The notes under the pieces: model-generated
What the model was told of the DNA's origin: nothing
The model's database searches: none
What the model saw: only the letters and a program-made list of their open reading frames with translations
Source: a bacterium UBP6_UBA1209
GTDB lineage: Bacteria; UBP6; UBA1177
Reading direction: 5' to 3'
Assembly (NCBI GenBank): GCA_002309575.1
Contig: DBXP01000013.1
Coordinates: forward strand, 490-47,515
DNA length: 47,026 bases
Made by a program: the position numbers and the translations under genes
Part shown: positions 39,367 through 47,026 of the stretch, piece by piece
Position numbering within the stretch: the stretch's first letter is position 1
How the letters are laid out: each line of letters opens with the position of its first letter

Positions 39367-40958
39367 GAGTTCTTGTTTCCATCCTTTCAAGGCAGACGGT
39401 CGTCCAGGCTTCACTCATTCAGGAGGCTCAGCCGGACTTCATAATCTTTGTCTCCACGAAGCTGGCGCGGGACAACCGCTGGGAAAAAAATCTGCCTCTT
39501 TTGACGCAGCTGAGCGACAGAAAAGTCCCGTATGTCAACATAAAGGTCAGGAAGGGCTCCTCTCTGAGCGATATCATCAACCTGATAAAGACAGAGATAA
39601 AAGCCAAATTCGCCGAAACGCCGTTTGACGAGGTCTACTTCGACGCCTCCAGCGGAAAGGGCATCCACAGGATCATTTTATCCTGGTATCTGAAACACTT
39701 CACGACAAAGCGCAGCCTTCGTTTTTTTGTCGTTTATTTCGACCTCGACACGCGGAAGATCAACAAAATCGAGATCGCCGAAAAGTCTTTCCGCGAGCAC
39801 AAAACTTCGGTTTCGATCGACTGGCACCTGAAGGAGAGGCTGACGCTCTACGGCGCAGAGCTTACAGACTACCTTCCGATCCTGGACGAGCAGAACAACT
39901 ACTTCGCAGAGTCGGAAGAACAGTTCGACGAGCTCTACACAACATTGTGTAACTCAATGAATTTACGCGCTTTTTTCTCATCGTACGACAGTATCAGAAG
40001 CACACTTGAGCTGAAGCGCGAATACAGGAACTTCATGGCCGAAAGCTTCCGGACGGAACAGATAGACAAGTTCGTCCAGCGGATCTTCGGCGTCATGCCG
40101 CACCTTCGTCCCGAAATAAACGAGGCGAAAAACAGGATCAGAGCCGCCGTCGAGGGTTTCTTCGAGAGGATGATACACGACAGCGAGCTCTCCCAGCCGT
40201 CAAAAAGCGCCGACCACAAGGAGGCCGAAGATAGATTCCGCAAGGAGTACTTTTCCGAAATACTGAGCCTCGTAAAGAGCGAGATCCACCCCCACACCGG
40301 AGATATCGACAAATCCGGACTCGACAGCGACATACGGCACTTCATGGAGGTCCTGTTCGATAAAATTTCAAGCAAAATCAACGATATATCAGACTCAAGA
40401 AGCGTCGAGATAGACACCGTCACCTTCAACCGTTTCAAGCAGAAATACATATACGACATCGAACGCGAGAGCACGCGGGACATGCGTTCGCTCATCTCGA
40501 TAATATTTGAAAAGATCGTGAGCTACGCCGTCTACGCAGCGCTAAAAGAGCACCCTCAGCTCAGAGAGTCGATAGCCTCGGTCTACCAGAACGTCAAGCT
40601 TTCCGGAAAATCGACCACCGTCATCGAAATCGACACTCTTGTCGTCTTCAAGAACGGCTATCTGCACATTTTTGAGGCGAAAAGCTCCCACGTTTCAAAC
40701 AAGGATCTCAATTCCAGACTTCTCGTCATAAAGAACTATCTCGGCGAAAGCGTCGGCATGGATATCGTCTTCCCATTCACTGCAAACGACATCCAGCTCT
40801 TCTCCGAAAGAAACGAGCCTTTCAAAAGAAAATTCAAGAGCAAAGGCCTCGCCTCCGCCGCCGGCTGGGGAACATTTTTCAACACGACCGACAAAAAGAT
40901 CACCCCCGTCGACAAAATCGCCGAACGTCTGCTGGAGCTCTCGGTAGCCTACAATTAA
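39363..40958 (+). CDS. Card1/Can2 (DUF1887)-like protein: CARF-like domain plus PD-(D/E)XK nuclease
   Basis: A 531-residue protein. Residues 1-140 look like a Rossmann-type CARF domain: strand MRVLVSILSRQTVVQASLI, strand DFIIFVST, and a loop FDASSGKGIHRIIL in the place of the ligand-binding NxTGGTK loop of DUF1887 proteins. A long helical middle (about 150-375) is rich in charged residues. The C-terminal nuclease core has E383, D424 in EIDTLVVF and E438-x-K440 in LHIFEAKSS, a complete PD-(D/E)XK set. In type III CRISPR systems such nucleases are switched on by cyclic oligoadenylates; no cas gene or array is present here. It is coupled to nfo by a 4-base overlap. The helical middle is longer than in Card1. 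CARF identity is the less certain part. Confidence 0.65.
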   Translation: MRVLVSILSRQTVVQASLIQEAQPDFIIFVSTKLARDNRWEKNLPLLTQLSDRKVPYVNIKVRKGSSLSDIINLIKTEIKAKFAETPFDEVYFDASSGKGIHRIILSWYLKHFTTKRSLRFFVVYFDLDTRKINKIEIAEKSFREHKTSVSIDWHLKERLTLYGAELTDYLPILDEQNNYFAESEEQFDELYTTLCNSMNLRAFFSSYDSIRSTLELKREYRNFMAESFRTEQIDKFVQRIFGVMPHLRPEINEAKNRIRAAVEGFFERMIHDSELSQPSKSADHKEAEDRFRKEYFSEILSLVKSEIHPHTGDIDKSGLDSDIRHFMEVLFDKISSKINDISDSRSVEIDTVTFNRFKQKYIYDIERESTRDMRSLISIIFEKIVSYAVYAALKEHPQLRESIASVYQNVKLSGKSTTVIEIDTLVVFKNGYLHIFEAKSSHVSNKDLNSRLLVIKNYLGESVGMDIVFPFTANDIQLFSERNEPFKRKFKSKGLASAAGWGTFFNTTDKKITPVDKIAERLLELSVAYN

Positions 40959-40965
40959 TTTAATA

Positions 40966-40993
40966 TTGCTAATTAAATTTTTTGTGCTACACT
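40966..40993 (+). promoter_or_regulatory. Promoter of the yajC-secDF-recJ operon
   Basis: TTGCTA (40966-40971), a 16-base spacer and TACACT (40988-40993) with a TG extension before the -10 box. An AT-only inverted repeat (40957-40964 / 40972-40979) overlaps the -35 region and may act as a weak terminator of the upstream gene. Confidence 0.5.
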
Positions 40994-41033
40994 CACGCGC
41001 TTAAATTTTTATGACTTAAAATTGGAGGTCGCT

Positions 41034-41393
41034 TTGACTGTCAACACATTGATTTCGCTAGGAAATTTGATGGTAACACAAGAAGCGCCCCAGCAAGGGG
41101 GCTTCATGGGCATACTCAATATGCTCTTACCGTTCATCCTGATTTTCGGTATTTTTTACTTTCTTGTCGTCCTTCCGCAGAAAAAACAGCAGAAAAAACA
41201 TGCGGAAATGCTCAGCAAACTCTCGAAGGGCGACAATGTTCTCATGAACTGCGGCATCTACGGACGTGTTGCCGAAGTACTCGAGAACGATTTCAAACTT
41301 GAAATCTGTCAGAATCCGCGAGTTGTTATAACTGTTCAGAAGGGAGTTGTTGCAGGCGTTGTCACAAAGGGCGCTCCCGAGGAAAAAAATTAA
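41034..41393 (+). CDS. yajC: Preprotein translocase subunit YajC
   Basis: A 119-residue protein with one membrane helix (MLLPFILIFGIFYFLVVLPQ) followed by the typical KKQQKKHAEMLSKLSKGDNV and a small beta domain with VVITVQKGVV. It belongs to the SecDF-YajC complex that helps protein export. A start at TTG 41034 is chosen because GGAGG (41024-41028) lies 5 bases before it. TTG 41022 overlaps the binding site, and a later ATG at 41070 is a less likely choice. First gene of the yajC-secD-secF-recJ operon. Confidence 0.9.
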   Translation: MTVNTLISLGNLMVTQEAPQQGGFMGILNMLLPFILIFGIFYFLVVLPQKKQQKKHAEMLSKLSKGDNVLMNCGIYGRVAEVLENDFKLEICQNPRVVITVQKGVVAGVVTKGAPEEKN

Positions 41394-41411
41394 TAAAGGA
41401 GATTAGTTACG

Positions 41412-43148
41412 ATGGAAAGAAACTGGCTTGCAAGAGCTATTTTTATTGTGGCAATCATTGCGGTTGCTGTGATCATGCTTCTTCCGACCTTCGGCGACCC
41501 GGAAAAAAATCCGTGGCTGTCAAAGATCAACGACGGGATCAACCTAGGTCTTGACCTTAAAGGCGGAATCCACTTCGTTCTCAGTGTTGACACGGACAAG
41601 GCAGTCCAGGACAGACTTGACCGCCGCACAGACGAAATCAGAATGAGACTTGACGAGCTCAAACTCGGCTACGAAACCGTTTCGGTCAGACCTGAATCCA
41701 ACTCGATCGCCGTCGTACTCAAGGACGGCGCCGACAAGGAGCTCTTCAGAGATAAAGTCATCGACTACTTCAACGACTTGAGAAGGACCTCGACAAACGG
41801 CAATGAAAGCATACTCACGATGAGGGACGAATACGTTCAGGACACCAAGTCCGGCGCAGTCGACCAGACTCTTGAAACACTTCGTTCAAGAATCGACGAG
41901 CTCGGTCTGAAGGAGCCGATCGTTGCGAAGCAGGGCGAAAACTCGATCCTCATCCAGCTCCCAGGCTACAAGGATGTAGAGAGAGCGCGCAGCATCATCG
42001 GCCAGACAGCACAGCTCGAGTTCAAAATCGTCGCAGAGGACCTCGATCCGCTCGGCAGCTATCAGGGTGAAGTCCCGGCCGGGATCACACTCATGGTCGG
42101 AAGCGGCACAAACGCTGAAGGCGCGGCTCTCACCTACAGATACGCTGTCAGCAAAGACCGCAACGCACTGCGCGAATTCCTTGCAGACAAAGCTCCGGAA
42201 GGGACACATTTCCTCCTTGAAGAGGAGGTCCTCCCGAGCGGCGAAAAGGAGTACAAGTCATATCTGCTTTACCACAAGGCTTACGTCACAGGCGACATGC
42301 TCACGGACGCAAGAGTCTCGATCGACCAGCAGAAGAACAGACCTTACGTCAGCATGACCTTCGATAAGATCGGTGCCGAGCTTTTTGCAAACGTCACCGG
42401 TCAGTTCGTCAAAAGAAAAATGGCCATCGTCCTTGACGACAAGGTCAACAGCGCTCCGGTCATCCAGTCGAGGATCGAAGGCGGAAGCGCAATGATCACC
42501 CTCAATTCGTCGGGCGACTACAACTCGACCTTCCAGGAGGCGAAGGACCTCGCGCTCGTTCTGAGAGCCGGTTCGCTCCCTGCTCCCGTAACATTCGAAG
42601 AAAACAGGACCGTCGGTCCGAGCCTTGGTCAGGACTCTATCGAAAAGGGTAAGATCTCGGTCAGCATCGGCTTCGGGATCGTCGTTGTCTTCATGCTCGC
42701 ATACTACGGCATTGCAGGACTGATCGCGGACATCGCGCTTTTCCTCAACCTGCTCTTCATCATGGGAGCTCTGGCAATGTTCGGCGCAACGCTCACCTTC
42801 CCCGGCATTGCAGGTATGCTTCTGACCGTCGGTATGGCCGTTGACGGCAATGTTATTATTTTTGAAAGGATCAAGGAGGAGCTCCGTGCAGGCAAAGGTC
42901 TTGAAACTGCGATCGAAAACGGCTTCGACAAGGCTTGGTCGGCGATTTTCGACGCCAACCTGACAACTGCCATCACCTCCTTCGTTCTTTGGGAATTCGG
43001 TACAGGCGCAGTAAAGGGCTTCGCGATCACGCTCCTCATCGGTATCATCTCTTCGATGTTTACGGCGATTTTCGTTTCAAGAGTCCTTTTCAACTACCTT
43101 AACAAGGCTCACTGCCCGCTTTTTTCCCGCATCGTCAAAAGTAAATAA
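41412..43148 (+). CDS. secD: Protein translocase subunit SecD
   Basis: A 578-residue inner-membrane protein of the RND superfamily that uses proton flow to help pull proteins through SecYEG. It has an N-terminal membrane helix, a long periplasmic domain (start LGLDLKGGIHFVLSVD, the D1 motif), and five C-terminal helices with VTFEENRTVGPSLGQDSI, VGMAVDGNVIIFERIKEE and ANLTTAITSFVLW. The ATG at 41412 follows AAAGGAG at a rather long spacing of 10. The next gene, secF, begins 11 bases after the stop. Confidence 0.95.
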   Translation: MERNWLARAIFIVAIIAVAVIMLLPTFGDPEKNPWLSKINDGINLGLDLKGGIHFVLSVDTDKAVQDRLDRRTDEIRMRLDELKLGYETVSVRPESNSIAVVLKDGADKELFRDKVIDYFNDLRRTSTNGNESILTMRDEYVQDTKSGAVDQTLETLRSRIDELGLKEPIVAKQGENSILIQLPGYKDVERARSIIGQTAQLEFKIVAEDLDPLGSYQGEVPAGITLMVGSGTNAEGAALTYRYAVSKDRNALREFLADKAPEGTHFLLEEEVLPSGEKEYKSYLLYHKAYVTGDMLTDARVSIDQQKNRPYVSMTFDKIGAELFANVTGQFVKRKMAIVLDDKVNSAPVIQSRIEGGSAMITLNSSGDYNSTFQEAKDLALVLRAGSLPAPVTFEENRTVGPSLGQDSIEKGKISVSIGFGIVVVFMLAYYGIAGLIADIALFLNLLFIMGALAMFGATLTFPGIAGMLLTVGMAVDGNVIIFERIKEELRAGKGLETAIENGFDKAWSAIFDANLTTAITSFVLWEFGTGAVKGFAITLLIGIISSMFTAIFVSRVLFNYLNKAHCPLFSRIVKSK

Positions 43149-43159
43149 AGGAGTTAATC

Positions 43160-44287
43160 ATGAGTATAGATAGAAAGATTGATTTTATCGGTAAGTCAAA
43201 GACATTACTGATAGTTTCAGCCGTTTTAGTAGGTCTGAGCATCATCCTCTGCTTTGTTTTGGGCTTCAACTTCGGGATCGACTTCACAGGCGGAACCGAA
43301 ATGCAGATCAGAGCGGAAGGCGTCTCTATAGACACCATGAGAGAGATCCTCAAACCCTACAACACGACCGACATCCAGCAGTTTGAAGGCAAATCGAACG
43401 AATATCTCGTCCGCTTCAAAAACATCTCGACAACAGATGACGCGACGATCAACAGCTTCATCAGCGCTGTCGGCGCAAAATTCTCGGATGCGAAGATCCT
43501 CAAGACCCACTTCGACTCGCAGGTCGGCGACCGCATCGAGATCTGGTTCGACAAGGATATCGATACAGAGGCTCTGACCGAGCTTGCAAAGACCGGCAAC
43601 GTTCCGATCCTTGACAAGGATTTCCTGAAATACAACAAAGTCGGCGACCGCAGCATCTACAGACTTATGCTCAAGGGTCTGACCTATGAGATCGTCAACG
43701 TGATCAACCAGGCCAACCCCAGCAGCGAAGCCGATCTCGTAAGAGTCGAGCTCGTAGGTCCGAAGGTCGGTGAAAAGCTCAGATTCACTGCGATCCAGGC
43801 AGTCCTCTACTCGCTGATCGCTATCCTTATTTATATTGCATTCAGGTTCAACTTCCAGTTTGCGCCCGGCGCAGTCATCGCGCTCTTCCACGATGTCATG
43901 ATCGCGCTCGGGATCTGGGCAGTCTTCAGGATCCCGTTCGACCTCACGATCGTCGCGGCACTTCTGACGATCGTCGGTTACTCGATCAACGATACCATCG
44001 TCATTTACGACAGGATCAGAGAAAATTTAAATAATCAAAATGCAGGCCGTGACCTTGCTGAAAAGATGAACACAAGCCTCAACGAGACGCTCTCGAGAAC
44101 GCTGCTCACCTCGGCGACGACGCTTCTTTCGACTTTGGCGCTTCTTGTCTTCGGAGGCGAGATCATCCGCGGATTCGCTTTGATGATGAGCATCGGCGTT
44201 ATCGTCGGTTCCTATTCGTCGCTTTTCGTCGCTGCACCGCTCACACTGCTTTTTGAGCATATGAAAAATCGCGGGAATGCAGCTTAA
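43160..44287 (+). CDS. secF: Protein translocase subunit SecF
   Basis: A 375-residue partner of SecD. It has FNFGIDFTGGTEMQIRAE after the first helix, VGPKVGEKLRFTAIQAVLYS, and the helix-4 motif SINDTIVIYDRIREN, followed by LSRTLLTSATTLLSTLALLVFGGE. The periplasmic insert between residues 65 and 170 is larger than in E. coli. GGAG lies 7 bases before the ATG. The stop overlaps the recJ start (TAATG), so translation is coupled. Confidence 0.95.
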   Translation: MSIDRKIDFIGKSKTLLIVSAVLVGLSIILCFVLGFNFGIDFTGGTEMQIRAEGVSIDTMREILKPYNTTDIQQFEGKSNEYLVRFKNISTTDDATINSFISAVGAKFSDAKILKTHFDSQVGDRIEIWFDKDIDTEALTELAKTGNVPILDKDFLKYNKVGDRSIYRLMLKGLTYEIVNVINQANPSSEADLVRVELVGPKVGEKLRFTAIQAVLYSLIAILIYIAFRFNFQFAPGAVIALFHDVMIALGIWAVFRIPFDLTIVAALLTIVGYSINDTIVIYDRIRENLNNQNAGRDLAEKMNTSLNETLSRTLLTSATTLLSTLALLVFGGEIIRGFALMMSIGVIVGSYSSLFVAAPLTLLFEHMKNRGNAA

Positions 44288-46020
44288 TGAAGGGTGAATG
44301 GAGCTTTTTAGACGCAGATCCTTACAAGGTCGAAGAGCTGTGTAAAACGCTTGGGATATCCAAGACAGTCGCCACAGTCCTGGTCAACCGGAAAATCGAC
44401 ACGGTCGAATCTGCAAGCCTCTTTCTGCAGGCAAAACTGAAAAGCCTCCCCGACCCTTTTCTGCTCAAAGATGCCGACAAGGCTGCACAGATCGTTATCG
44501 ATCACATCAAAAACAGAAAAAAGATCGTAATTTACGGCGACTACGACGTTGACGGGATCACATCGACCCTGCTGATGTTCCAGTTCCTGACACACCTCGG
44601 AGCCAAGGTGGACCGCTACATCCCGCACCGTCTCGAAGACGGCTACGGGCTCAACACATACACTCTCGAGGAGATCGCCACAAACGGCGGAGATCTGGTC
44701 ATCACCGTTGACTGCGGCATCACAAGCATCGACGAGATCGCCTACGCCGCGAACCTCGGACTGAAGACCATCATCATCGACCATCACCATGTCGGCACAG
44801 AGGTTCCGCCTGCCGTTGCGATCGTCAACCCGCACCGCGAAGACTGCGATTACCCGTTCAAGGATATGGCTGCCGTAGGTGTCGTCTTCACCTTCCTGAT
44901 GGTCATGAAAAAGCTTGTCGAGCGTGACGGCTTCTTCACCGGCGAGCTTCCGAATCTTGTCGAATATCTGGATATCGTGGCGATGGGAACAGTCGCGGAT
45001 CTGGTCCCGCTGCTTGAATCAAACAGGATCTTCGTCAAGCACGGGCTCACCCAGATGCGCAAAAACCAGCGTCCAGGGTTGCAGGCTCTCGCAAATGTCT
45101 GCGGAGTCAAATCGCTGAAGGATATCACGCCTACGACCATCAGCTACAAGATGGCGCCGCGCCTCAACGCTGCTGGAAGGATCGGCAATGCGATCAAGGG
45201 GCTGGAGCTTATCGAAAGCACCAATTCCGTTCAGGCTCAGCAGCTCGCTGAGGAGCTCAATCTGACCAACGAATACCGTCAGCAGGTCGAAGCGGAAATT
45301 TTTGAACAGGCTCTGGAACAGGTCAAAAGCAGCAACATCCTCGAGACCAAAAATTCGATCATCCTGCATTCGGAAAAGTGGCATCCCGGTGTCATCGGCA
45401 TCGTCGCATCGAGGCTGGTCGAGCGGTTTTACAAGCCGACGATCATGATCTCGGTCGAAGACGGAGTCGGCCGCGGCAGCGCGAGAAGCATCCCCGAGGT
45501 CCACGTCTACAAAATCCTGGAGCAGCTCAGCAGCTACCTAGTCCAGTTCGGCGGTCACAAGTATGCAGCCGGTCTCACGATACTCGAACAGAACATCGAA
45601 CCGTTCATGAAGGAGTTCGACAAGATCGTCGCGGAGCAGCTCAATGAAGGCGTCCAGAGCAAGTCGACCGAAATAGACGCTGTTCTTCCGCTTAAAGATC
45701 TCGCTCCCGATCTGGTAGTCGCGCTTTCGAAACTCGAACCTTTCGGAATGAGCAACAACGAACCGAACTTCATCGCGAGAGATGTCCGGATCATGAAGCA
45801 GACGATCATCAACCGGGCGCACCTCCACTGGAAGCTGCGCGCCAAGGATTCGCCGATGATTTTCAACGCGATCGGCTTCGGACTGCTGAACCACAGTGAC
45901 CGACCGAAAATCGGCGACCTCGTTGATATAATCTACTTCCCGAAGATCAGCACATACGGCGGCAACATAACCCTGCAGCTCTACGTCAAGGATTTCATGC
46001 CGTCTGGTCAAGACCGTTAG
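44287..46020 (+). CDS. recJ: Single-stranded-DNA-specific exonuclease RecJ
   Basis: A 577-residue 5'-3' exonuclease of the DHH family for recombination and mismatch/base-excision repair. It carries YGDYDVDGITSTLLMFQFL, VTVDCGITS, IIDHHHVG, AVGVVFTFLM, the DHHA1 motif GGHKYAAGLT and a C-terminal OB-fold. It overlaps secF by one base and shares its transcript, a pairing of export and repair genes seen in several bacteria. I see no terminator between it and the convergent XRE gene (15-base gap). Confidence 0.94.
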   Translation: MKGEWSFLDADPYKVEELCKTLGISKTVATVLVNRKIDTVESASLFLQAKLKSLPDPFLLKDADKAAQIVIDHIKNRKKIVIYGDYDVDGITSTLLMFQFLTHLGAKVDRYIPHRLEDGYGLNTYTLEEIATNGGDLVITVDCGITSIDEIAYAANLGLKTIIIDHHHVGTEVPPAVAIVNPHREDCDYPFKDMAAVGVVFTFLMVMKKLVERDGFFTGELPNLVEYLDIVAMGTVADLVPLLESNRIFVKHGLTQMRKNQRPGLQALANVCGVKSLKDITPTTISYKMAPRLNAAGRIGNAIKGLELIESTNSVQAQQLAEELNLTNEYRQQVEAEIFEQALEQVKSSNILETKNSIILHSEKWHPGVIGIVASRLVERFYKPTIMISVEDGVGRGSARSIPEVHVYKILEQLSSYLVQFGGHKYAAGLTILEQNIEPFMKEFDKIVAEQLNEGVQSKSTEIDAVLPLKDLAPDLVVALSKLEPFGMSNNEPNFIARDVRIMKQTIINRAHLHWKLRAKDSPMIFNAIGFGLLNHSDRPKIGDLVDIIYFPKISTYGGNITLQLYVKDFMPSGQDR

Positions 46021-46034
46021 AATTTTTCAGGAAA

Positions 46035-46367
46035 TTATTTTTTACTATCCATGCATTCAAAGAAGGTGCGGACGATTTTAAGTGCGCTTTCGATATCTCT
46101 CGGAGACCTCTCCTTTATAAGCGATGTCCACTCCCGGAGCATGAGATTATCTTCTTCTGATCTTTTGCCGCTTACAAGGTAGTCAACCGAAACATGAAAT
46201 TCGTTCGCCAAAGTTGAGATTATATCCATCCCTGGGCTTCGTTTGTCGGCTTCTATCAGTGCGATATAGCTTTCGCTGATATTTACCCGGCACGCGAGAT
46301 CAAGCTGCGTTATTCCAGCTTTACGCCTTAATTCTCTCACTCGTTTGCCAAGTGTTGAGCCGCTCAT
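46035..46367 (-). CDS. XRE-family transcriptional regulator
   Basis: A 110-residue protein whose first 65 residues form a helix-turn-helix (LGKRVRELRRKAGITQLDL, VNISESYIALIEADKRSPG, STLANEFHVSVDYLVSG). A helical C-terminal tail follows that may mediate dimer formation. The ATG at 46367 has GGAGG 10 bases upstream, longer than usual, but family alignment supports it. It is transcribed away from the Cys-rich lipoprotein gene at 46509 and shares a 140-base intergenic region holding an inverted repeat. Control of that gene and of itself is likely. Confidence 0.88.
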   Translation of the reverse strand: MSGSTLGKRVRELRRKAGITQLDLACRVNISESYIALIEADKRSPGMDIISTLANEFHVSVDYLVSGKRSEEDNLMLREWTSLIKERSPRDIESALKIVRTFFECMDSKK

Positions 46368-46390
46368 AGTTAAACTACCTCCTTTTTTTG

Positions 46391-46399
46391 AATATAGCA
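46391..46399 (-). promoter_or_regulatory. Extended -10 promoter of the XRE gene
   Basis: On the reverse strand TGC-TATATT, an extended -10 element with no good -35 box. It lies 24 bases before the ATG. Confidence 0.4.
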
Positions 46400-46416
46400 C
46401 ATACAGAAAAATATTT

Positions 46417-46431
46417 TTTACTATTGGTAAA
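46417..46431. promoter_or_regulatory. Possible XRE operator between two divergent promoters
   Basis: An inverted repeat TTTAC-N5-GTAAA within longer AT-rich flanks (ATATTTT and GAAAATAT) that are also nearly symmetric. It lies between the XRE -10 box and the TTGACA box of the lipoprotein gene, the place expected for a regulator that controls both. Confidence 0.45.
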
Positions 46432-46438
46432 GAAAATA

Positions 46439-46467
46439 TTGACAACTAGCAAAGACGATGCTTTACT
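46439..46467 (+). promoter_or_regulatory. Promoter of the Cys-rich lipoprotein gene
   Basis: A consensus TTGACA (46439-46444), a 17-base spacer and TTTACT (46462-46467), 42 bases before the ATG. Confidence 0.65.
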
Positions 46468-46508
46468 GCCACAGTTAAACAAAAGTTTTTTTGTTAATGG
46501 AGGTTACA

Positions 46509-47026
46509 ATGAAAAAATTATTAATTTTAACAGTTGTTTTAATGGCAATGTTTTTGATGATTTCCTGCGGCGGTAGCGACGGTGACGGTGGAGACAGTGG
46601 AGGGTCAGAATGTTCTTACGATAGCTACAAGTGTATAAACGGTGACTCCTATCGATGTAATTTTTTTGAAAATGTATTGTCTTGGCAGCTCCTTGAAAGT
46701 TGTGCTTATTCCTGTGATGATTCTACTGGAAAATGTACTTATTCCGGCGGTGAAAACAACACAGAAAATGATGTTGATAACTCGAATAATGATGAAAATA
46801 ATTCCGAAGATGATGGCGATGCCGAGAATAATGACGCTGATAATTCAAACGAGAATCATGCAGAATGTAATTCTGGACAATATAAATGTGAAAGTACTTC
46901 TTCTTACTATTGTTCCAATGGATTTTGGGAATATTCTGAAGATTGCTTGACTAAAGGTTGTAATCCATCGACAGGGAAGTGCAATACAGCAGAATGCTCT
47001 TCTGGACAATATAAATGTGAAGGTAC
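46509..47026 (+). CDS. Cys-rich modular lipoprotein (3' end outside window)
   Basis: The ATG at 46509 has GGAGG 5 bases upstream, and the frame stays open to the window edge (172 codons). The lipobox ends at Cys20 (FLMISC), followed by a Gly/Asp/Ser stretch. A first Cys module (CSYDSYKCINGDSYRC ... CAYSC) comes next, then an Asn/Asp/Glu-rich spacer. A second module follows (CNSGQYKCESTSSYYC ... CLTKGCNPSTGKC), and a third begins with CSSGQYKCEG. It is a repeated six-to-eight-Cys domain, surely disulfide-bonded and exported. The DNA is richer in A and T than its neighbours, hinting at different origin. I do not recognise a named family. Confidence 0.82.
   Translation, partial: MKKLLILTVVLMAMFLMISCGGSDGDGGDSGGSECSYDSYKCINGDSYRCNFFENVLSWQLLESCAYSCDDSTGKCTYSGGENNTENDVDNSNNDENNSEDDGDAENNDADNSNENHAECNSGQYKCESTSSYYCSNGFWEYSEDCLTKGCNPSTGKCNTAECSSGQYKCEG

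Noticed and set aside
46388..46576. 62-codon forward frame across the XRE-lipoprotein intergenic region
   Set aside because: It spans the promoter and operator and lacks a binding site.
46642..46950. 102-codon forward frame inside the Cys-rich lipoprotein gene
   Set aside because: It is out of frame with the better-supported gene starting at 46509 and has a repetitive Met/Ile product.

Overview
The window reads as chromosome of a Gram-negative bacterium. It has an inner-membrane MlaD/MCE protein, an outer-membrane beta-barrel protein, a TonB-like C-terminal domain, seven lipobox lipoproteins, a separate GlyRS beta subunit, and a yajC-secD-secF operon. TGA works as a stop codon, and strong GGAGG sites precede most starts. 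A stand-alone two-cluster ferredoxin hints at an anaerobe. Lipoproteins with Asp/Thr/Pro/Glu-rich stretches, a DUF1566 domain and Cys-rich modules recall uncultured Myxococcota/deltaproteobacterial-type genomes. That placement is inference; no rRNA gene is present to test it. I see no tRNA, rRNA, CRISPR array or transposase.

Region 1 (1-4970): the 3' end of glyS, then two separate reverse-strand ATPases of the DUF4143 type. Each ATPase promoter sits between copies of a repeat found only at that gene. A long gene-poor stretch follows, with a 23-bp perfect hairpin. Next come an MntA antitoxin gene and a frameshifted HepT toxin gene, lying between two copies of what looks like the lysS promoter.

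Region 2 (4970-12340): lysS is translationally coupled to a CysN-like GTPase with a dead APS-kinase-like tail. Then come argF (reverse), a two-gene unit of a TPR membrane protein and a DUF4388 protein, and a ferredoxin with its own promoter and terminator.

Region 3 (12350-21830): envelope and signalling genes. These are an S10 serine-carboxypeptidase lipoprotein, a reverse operon mlaD-lipoprotein-ankyrin/TonB-like lipoprotein, an HD-GYP membrane sensor, an acidic-repeat lipoprotein, and a third ATPase (DUF234 type) with tandem palindromes at its promoter.

Region 4 (21830-36260): mostly housekeeping. It has polA-oxidoreductase-cca (reverse), an alpha/alpha-toroid lipoprotein with a RluA-type pseudouridine synthase, lipoprotein-rpe-nadC (reverse), rsmB (reverse), a DUF1846 gene and a short thiF-like gene.

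Region 5 (36260-47026): prs, the beta-barrel protein, then nfo (endonuclease IV) overlapping a gene whose product looks like a Card1/Can2 (DUF1887) CARF-nuclease without any CRISPR locus. yajC-secD-secF-recJ follows. The window ends with an XRE regulator divergent from an AT-rich Cys-rich lipoprotein gene that runs off the edge.

The best candidates for something undescribed are the nfo / Card1-like pair, the gene-specific repeat operators at all three ATPase genes, and the toxin-antitoxin pair between duplicated lysS promoters.
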